In this document: positions 58,201-64,000 of the stretch, piece after piece
Numbering within the stretch: the first letter of the stretch is position 1
Layout of the letters: every line of letters starts with the position of its first letter
Assembly (NCBI GenBank): GCA_011319805.1
Contig: SJRY01000050.1
Span: 434,001 to 498,000 of the forward strand
Direction: 5' to 3'
From: Macrocybe gigantea
Taxonomy: Eukaryota; Basidiomycota; Agaricomycetes; Agaricales; Callistosporiaceae
Length of the DNA: 64,000 bases
Notes under the pieces: generated by a model
Databases searched by the model: none
Told to the model about the DNA's origin: nothing
Seen by the model: the letters and a program-made list of their open reading frames with translations, nothing else
Program-made: the position numbers and the translations under genes

Positions 58201-58321
58201 GAAGAAGCGCGAACTTGCGAAAGCGGCGCTGAGCGGAGATAAGATCAAAGGTATGAAGCTTGGAATGGAAGACCTTCTTGCGCTGTTTCGATCTGGAGGG
58301 AGGGACGACGACGACGATTAG
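55261..58321 (+). CDS. SNF2-family DNA translocase (Uls1/Rad16 group)
   Basis: ATP-dependent chromatin or DNA translocase of the Rad5/16-like branch. The first clear coding exon includes KAIVISDDEESTSGD, a hydrophobic core with acidic tail typical of a SUMO-interacting motif. Helicase motifs in order: LLPHQIIGRHWM, ILADDMG-LGKTI (Walker A), VICPLALVGQWADEI, DEAHNI (motif II), LTGTPM, MLRRRKDQI, ACNHPVLVTD, KTIIFSQFTKMLDLI, LISFKAGSTG, NNVILVDLWWNPALE and FDRAHRLGQTRDVHIF. A zinc finger CKVCTVEL-x(n)-HCVDC lies between the lobes. It ends DDDDD at TAG 58319-58321. One-base breaks lie near 55863 and 55998 (extra base) and 56612 (missing base). The 5' end is unresolved, and ATG 55038 is only a candidate. 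Uls1 similarity is inferred from the SIM and insert. Confidence 0.85.
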
Positions 58322-58566
58322 ACCAGTAGAAATCTATGTTCGACTGCTACATATATGTGTATACCCCCAAATTGTCATTACAATGGACGATTACTACATG
58401 ACCAGCACATGTTCCCACGGCTGTTGCTTGCATATCATGATCTCCATCCAACCAAGGCTGTGGATCCTCTAGCACTCCTATCGTGCTCAGAACACCTTGA
58501 AACGATTCAAATACCTTTGGAATGCACGAGTCGCATTGACAACGAGAACTTTCACGCTTACGAACC

Positions 58567-61500
58567 ATGACCGAACAACCCGTGGATATCGCTCGGTGAT
58601 TAAACCTTTTCTTGTGTGTTGGGCCAACGGCATTCATGTCTGCTGTGAATTCTATGCAGAGAAGCAAAGGGAATACATCAGTCCCTCAAAGAGTTACTCA
58701 AAACCAAGGAACCGTTCGACAGAGAGGTGGATTCCCAACGGAAAAGGTGTGTGCATCATGTTTCGTGATGCAGCATTCTCATTCGTGCCTCAACACTCCT
58801 ACAAAGTTACGAAAATGTTATCTGAGATTGCTTCTGATTACCCATATGCCAAGGAGTCCAAGGACGTTGAGAACCATCTGTGGATGCAGACATCCTACGC
58901 CTTCATCTCGTCTTACAAGCAGCGCATCACCAATCTCGATCGCGCCATTCAGGCCAAGGCCAAATCGCCCTCCGGGGAGGACCAGCGGCAGAACACAATG
59001 GGCGGACCGGTAGAGCACCGCAGGTTGGTCTCCAGGTTCCGTCAGTTCCTCGCTGAGGAGGACAAGTTCTGGACGCAGCTCGTCGTTCGTCTGCGTCGGT
59101 CGTTCCTCCTTAGGGAGACCACCGAGGCACTTCTCAAGCTGAACCTCATCACTGACCCGAACGACCTTGAAAACTGTCTGATACGGGTGAGGGTGGCGCC
59201 GGTGCCCCACAAACGGAAGAAATCTGCCCTTTCCACCGGAGGATGCGTCGCGGTCCTCCGTCCCCACCACGGAGGCGCAGAAGAGCGCTTGGATCAGCAT
59301 CATGGCCAAGGCTCTCATATGTCTCGGCGATATCGCGAGATACCGCGAGCAGTACAATGAGAGCGGCGGCAGACCCAGAGTTGGGCAAGAAGATGTTGCT
59401 CTTACAAGGAGAGGCCGCGGTAACCGCAGAAACGTCGACACGCTCCCCCGATCTCGGAATTACGAAAAGGCCCGCCAGTTTTACGAGCATGCGAAGCTTC
59501 TTGTCCCTCATGAAGGCAACCCTTCCCACCAACTTGCCATCCTTTCTTCGTATCAGAAGAACACGTTCATGTCACTCGTCCACTATTACCGCGCGCTATG
59601 TGTCAAGCAGTCATACGATACGGCTTTGGAGAACCTGAACACGATTCTGGTGAAAGCCCTCGACCAATGGAAGGGTAAAACAGTCGGAATAGACAAGACT
59701 CAATCCCCTCGTGTCCGTGTAGAAGCGTTTCAACAAGAGATCGTGGTCTTGCATGCATTGTGGCGGAAAGCGTCAGAGAAGGGGATCCAGGCGTATGTCC
59801 CCACATTGATCTCTTTTCCAACCAGATACACTGACAACATCCATAAGGGCCGATTCTGTCTCCCCTCGTCACCAGTCGGCCGTCTTCCAAAATTTTCATT
59901 CCTTGGTCTCGGAACTGCATCTGCCGACAGATATGATTTCCAACACTATCCTTCTGTCGCAGGGCGCCCTTTGGAAACACCGCATGTTCCGGACTGGGTT
60001 GTCCTCTCGAAGCGGCGAACCAATTTCGACGCCGGAACAGACGTCAGCTATCATTGAATGGCGAGTCTTGAAGCATCTTCTATCGCTTCATATGGTCCTT
60101 CTCGAAGTAGGAACAGAGGAATTGAAGAACCCTCCCTCTGACCATAAAGATGGTGATCTCGCTCAGAAGATCAGTGCCGTTTTCAGGCGCTCGTTGCCAG
60201 CACTCAGAATTGCAAGCAAGTGGTTGAGAGCGAACTTTAAATACGTTGTTCAAGAAAGCGCATATGAAGCATATCAAAAGGCCGTCAAATACGACAGGCA
60301 TGATGCTTCGCAGCATCCAAGGTCAATGTCGTCCGAGTCGTATCGCTTCTGGCACGAATATGCGGACTTTTCGAGGGCTTTATCGCGGGCTTTCCCTACC
60401 GAGAAATTGCCCGAATTCACTCCACTTGATGAAGACATCGAAATGAGAGGCTTTTTGCCATTGAAAGGGTTGCTTGGAGAGGCTCAAAATCAGAAATCGC
60501 CTCGCGGGGGAATGCAGGACTCGCATCCGAACCAATGGGAACTGATGAGGATCGCTGATCTACTGAACGACGCTAGGACATTGGCAAAGACAGAGGCATG
60601 TGTTTTTTTTTTTTTTTTTTTTTTTCGTCCAGCTTGCAAAAGAAACACATTTAATTTTCTTCAAGGGCTCACCCATCAAGGAATACGGGGGTTACATTGC
60701 TGTCGATGCTGAAATATCGAACATTAGCAACGAAACTGAAGATATTGAAACCACATCCCTTCCTGAGGAAGACCCAGTTGGTCAAGTCTTCCAATGGTTG
60801 GATACCAAGAATGCCAAGGAGAACGAAGGTGAACAAAGCAGTCAGGAAGACGATCATAGTGAGAAAATTGTTTGGGACCTCAGGTAATTTTACTGGAATG
60901 CTGCCCCCAAGTGAACGACACTAATGCCTATTCAGAGTTCCGGCCTCTCCTCCCGTCGTCCCCGCTGTACCTCCTGTTACAGCCGCCTCGCCTCTGAGCC
61001 CAGTTAGGGCGCCACTCAGTCCGTACTCTCTTTCACCCAAAGCGCCCCAAACGTCAGCCGCTTCGCCGCTTGTGACGACCGCCGCGCCTTCTGTAGCCGT
61101 CTCTACCACGACCGCCCAGGATCTCGTCAACGACGTCTTGAGTGGGCGCGCCATAGACGGCGCACTGACACACAGGGAACAGCCCGCCACCCAAGCCCCG
61201 CTGTTGTTCGGATCCAACTTGCCAAACTTCAAGGGCAAGAACATCTGGTCGGCGGAGCAGGATGAACAGGCGTTCAGGTTTACGAATCAGCCTAATCATA
61301 ATTATCAGAGTCGGCATATTTCGAGCCCGTCTCAAGACATTTGGTCAATGTCGTATGCGGGCGGCTTGCCGCCGCCGCAGCAGCAGCAGCAACAACAACA
61401 ACAGAGCGCTCATTATAGCCTGAGCACCATCCCTTCACTCTCTCAACACTCGTTTGCTGCGGGTCATAGAGATGTTACTTCGATCTCGTCCATGTCGTCC

Positions 61501-61791
61501 GTACAGAGCCAGACGCATCCTATCCATCCACCGCCTCATCCCTATAGCCTGCAAGAATCACTGCGCGCCACTCCTCAACGAACCAGTCTTCATCCGGATA
61601 TGCCCCCATATTCGCCCAGCCGATTCTCGGTAACACCAGGGCATACAATTCTAGGAGACATGAGCAGTCCCTACCTGCATCAACAAGGAACCTTCCAAGG
61701 CCACGCGCACCACCTCTCGCTCTCAGACCCTCGGTACCCAAAGCAATTCCAATCACCGTCGATGTCGCGTACGTGGGAAAACGTCGGATAA
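58567..61791 (+). CDS. EST1/SMG7-like RNA-decay or telomerase-associated protein
   Basis: 14-3-3/TPR-type protein of the EST1/SMG5-7 family. Exon 1 (from ATG 58567) encodes MTEQPVDIA and splices to REAKGIHQSLKELLKTKEPF, the start of the EST1 domain. Conserved pieces follow: YAKESKDVENHLWMQTSYAF, AKALICLGDIARYREQYNE, NYEKARQFYEHAKLLVPHEG and SYQKNTFMSLVHYYRALCV, the core of the TPR-like array. The Est1 DNA/RNA-binding region continues through WRVLKHLLSLHM to GYIAVDAEI. The tail is Ser/Pro-rich with a Gln run. One-base breaks lie near 58748, 58842, 59175 and 59222. The intron at 60596-60632 has a GC donor and a T23 run. Confidence 0.85.
60603..60625 (+). repeat. T23 homopolymer inside an EST1-like intron
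   Basis: Twenty-three consecutive T fill most of a 37-bp candidate intron (60596-60632). The true length may differ because homopolymers are error-prone here. Confidence 0.85.
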
Positions 61792-62470
61792 CACAGACTT
61801 CCGCTGGATGCAATGACCCTTGCTGACCTTTCCTGGCGCTCAGGTTTGACGTCGATCCTCCCCAAGACTCTCACTTCCGAGAAGGGTTCGACCACCTCTC
61901 CGTCGGCATAAAGTTCTAGAGTTCTATCACGCGAGACCGTTACAGGCACTCGTCACCTTCCGCGTAGGACCATGCAACGGCTATGCGCAAGGTGAAGAAA
62001 TATCCCTTGGTTTGTTATTTGGTCAATGACCTCTGCGAACGTTGTACTCGAACATTAAGACACCTATTGTCTATGGGCGTGCTTTTGCTCTCTTTTCTTT
62101 TTTTTACTTTCCAATAACATTTATATGTCATTGTTCATTTGGCTGTCTTCCTGATTGACTCTGTGATGACGATTTGAAATCGACCGATAGAATTTCGTTG
62201 CTAACACTGAGAGCCTTTTGAGGGCACCATTGCAAGGACAGTCGACTGGAGAGATCCGAAGGGTCTCGGCCCCGTTATACCTATATCTCGAAGCTAAGGC
62301 TATAAACTGCTCACAAAGGCAACACGACTTGGTGCGGTCGTGCCTGTCTCCCCAATTCACCATTTACCACTGGAATCAGCATCTAATTCCACGCGCCCTT
62401 TCCGAAAGCTCGGGCATCTTCTTACGCCAACACGACAAGGTTCTGTTATCGCGCTCGCTGCTCATCAACA
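61792..62470. other. Intergenic region, no gene seen
   Basis: It contains the EST1-like 3' end and the promoter of the oxidase gene on the same strand. No family-like frame was found. Confidence 0.5.
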
Positions 62471-63726
62471 ATGTCGTCTTCGCCATCAAAGATCGAGCGC
62501 CCCCGCATCCTTGTCTGTGGATGTGGCGTTATCGGACTCACAACGTCAATCCGTCTCCTCGAGGCTGGGTATGCTGTGACGATCATCGCAGCTTATCTTC
62601 CAGGCGACCCGCTGACGCCGGAGTATTGCTCGACCGCTGCGGGAGCTCATCACTTGTCGTTCGCGGCCGATGATGACGAGCGTCAGAAGAAGCTCGACAA
62701 GCGCACGTTTGAAGTGATGTGGAGCGAGGAAGAGTCAGAGGGCGGGGAGAGCGCGCTTTTGAAGGTCGTGCAAAAAGAGTTTTATGGAAGTCCTGCTGAG
62801 AAGCATCTGGCCTTTTTCGAGACTTTGCCAGACGTGAGTTGGACATTTCGCCATCACATTTGCTCACAGCCGGAAAAAAAGTTCAGAATTTGGGAGGCCC
62901 ATGAGCTCCCACCTTACGCGAAGCACGCCGTTTCATTCACCTCGCTTACTATGGATACATCCGCATACCTCAACAAGCTCATGAAAAGACTCAACTCCTT
63001 AGGCGGCGTTGTCTACCGCGCGGCTTTCACATCGTTAGCCGCGGCGCTTGATACTGCTCTGTCACTTGCGACCAATGGTGCGGCCGTCTCGGATGTAGAC
63101 AGCAAGGTCCTGCCTGCGGCGATAATCAACTGCACGGGACTAGGCTCGCTTCACTTGAAGGACGTGCAAGATAAAGCCATGCACCCTGTGCGAGGGCAAG
63201 TTGTTGTATTGCGCGCTCCCTGGATCAAAGAAGGAAGGACCTTCCAGGTAAGTGGGGAGGGTGGAGAGAGAACGTATATCATACCGAGAAGAAGTGGGGA
63301 GGTCGTAATTGGAGGGACGAGGGAAGAAGGTGATTGGTGAGCATATGTTTGTTCTGAATGATTCCGCTTGGATTCTGACGACCACTACGGCTGCAGGACG
63401 TCAATGCCGCGGCCAGAGACTTCGAGGGACATCAAACGAAGAGCATTAGCCATCTGTCCAGAACTTATACCCCTATCGCAAGATGTAAGTCGCCCAGGAG
63501 AACAACATTTCGCGCCAGAAGAGCTGGATCCAATATTTGTGCGCGACGTGGTTGGGTTTAGACCCGCGCGCAAGGGGGGTTGAGATTAGAGAGAGATGAT
63601 ATGGCTGTTGGCGTAGACCGCAAGATCGCAGTGTTCCATAACATTGGTCATTCAGGAGCTGGCTGGCAGTCTTCCTGGGGTTGTGCAGAAGTCGTTGTCG
63701 AACTAGTGTCTCAGGCGGGAATATAG
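62471..63726 (+). CDS. DAO1: D-amino-acid oxidase
   Basis: FAD oxidase that converts D-amino acids to keto acids, ammonia and hydrogen peroxide. ATG 62471; exon 1 ends at LPD before a GTGAGT intron whose CAG acceptor at 62870 joins PEKKFRIWEAHELPP; a second intron splits EEGDW and TSMPRPETSRD. The FAD loop is ILVCGCGVIGLTTSIRLLEAG; other marks are STAAGAHHLSFA, INCTGLGSLHL, MHPVRGQVVVLRAP, YIIPRRSGEVVIGGTREEGD and VGFRPARKGG. The last part, HNIGHSGAGWQSSWGCAE, lies one frame over after a G run at 63574-63579, where a seventh G would restore frame. It ends SQAGI at 63726, with no obvious peroxisomal SKL-type signal. Confidence 0.9.
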
Positions 63727-63851
63727 CATCGTGTATGCATTACTGTCCATCGTTCCTGTAAGAAAAGTTCTTTCGGATTTGCGATCAGAAACCATGCTGA
63801 CGTTTGTAGGAATGCGAGAATATGATTTTCATACGAATACAAATCAAAGTT

Positions 63852-64000
63852 CAAGTTTGAGTGTTGGCTAATTCCCAAGGTTTCTTGCGAACTGGAGCTG
63901 TGGACTCGCTTGGTGGAGCGTCCTACGAAATAAGTGTTAATGCAGGTAGCAATCGTAGACAAGTCTACGTACGTTAATTCCTTCGGGTATGATTTTGTTA
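63852..64000 (-). CDS. C-terminal end of an unassigned gene (partial)
   Basis: The last exon is 63922-63852, reading DAPPSESTAPVRKKPWELAN and ending at TGA. A phase-matched GTACGT...CGTAG intron precedes it, and the upstream exon reads KIIPEGIN at the window edge. Neither piece is enough to name the protein. The rest lies to the right of the window. Confidence 0.5.

Overview
The window is nuclear DNA from a filamentous basidiomycete, most likely an Agaricomycete. Genes are dense and sit on both strands. Coding sequence is cut by many short introns of about 45-65 bp, mostly GT-AG. The protein families are typically fungal: SPT5, BRO1, MICOS subunits, LCB2, a heme-thiolate peroxidase, a D-amino-acid oxidase and a DUF7587 protein. 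I recognised no rRNA, tRNA or CRISPR array, but I did not scan for tRNAs systematically.

Layout. 1-1954 (-): a pogo-type DDE transposase that runs off the left edge. 2941-6761 (+): SPT5. 7315-12054: MIC10 (-), BRO1 (+) and MIC12 (-), so two MICOS subunit genes flank an ESCRT-associated gene. 12383-14107 (+): a secreted GH5 mannanase-like enzyme. 14221-15607 (-): a secreted Asn/Asp/Gly repeat protein. 16484-17714 (-): a YIPF1/2-type Golgi protein. 18043-20800 (+): an APC amino-acid permease. 20964-22024 (-): a heme-thiolate peroxidase. 22290-23671 (-): a Nudix hydrolase. 24016-25740 (+): a TcdA-like E1 enzyme. 26315-27224 (+): an O-methyltransferase. 27441-29305 (-): a DUF7587 protein. 30090-31088 (+): an alpha/beta hydrolase. 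31890-32537 (+): a novel small membrane protein. 32777-34474 (-): an F-box-like LRR protein. 34742-37104 (-): a UBA/UIM ubiquitin-protease homologue that appears catalytically dead. 37246-39999 (-): DUS3. 40144-41884 (-): a fatty-acid desaturase. 43115-45450 (-): LCB2. 45784-47636 (-): UDP-glucose dehydrogenase. 48637-49007 (+): MDM35. 50534-51377 (-): a calmodulin-like protein. 51980-53851 (-): a DUG1-type dipeptidase. 53999-54718 (+): a SUZ-domain protein. 55261-58321 (+): a SNF2 translocase. 58567-61791 (+): an EST1/SMG7-like protein. 62471-63726 (+): a D-amino-acid oxidase. 63852 to the right edge (-): the end of one more gene.

No metabolic gene cluster is evident. Most genes are housekeeping. 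Three act at mitochondrial membranes (MIC10, MIC12, MDM35), and LCB2 with the desaturase belongs to lipid synthesis. Several neighbours are divergent and share upstream regions of 150-350 bp.

Reading quality. About two dozen conserved coding regions switch frame by one base with no possible intron. Nearly all are consistent with one missing base, often in or next to a homopolymer. Essential genes such as LCB2 are among them, so I read these as sequence errors rather than gene death and annotate the genes as probably functional. Exon coordinates are hand-derived from splice consensus, phase and family similarity. No alignment or database search was run.
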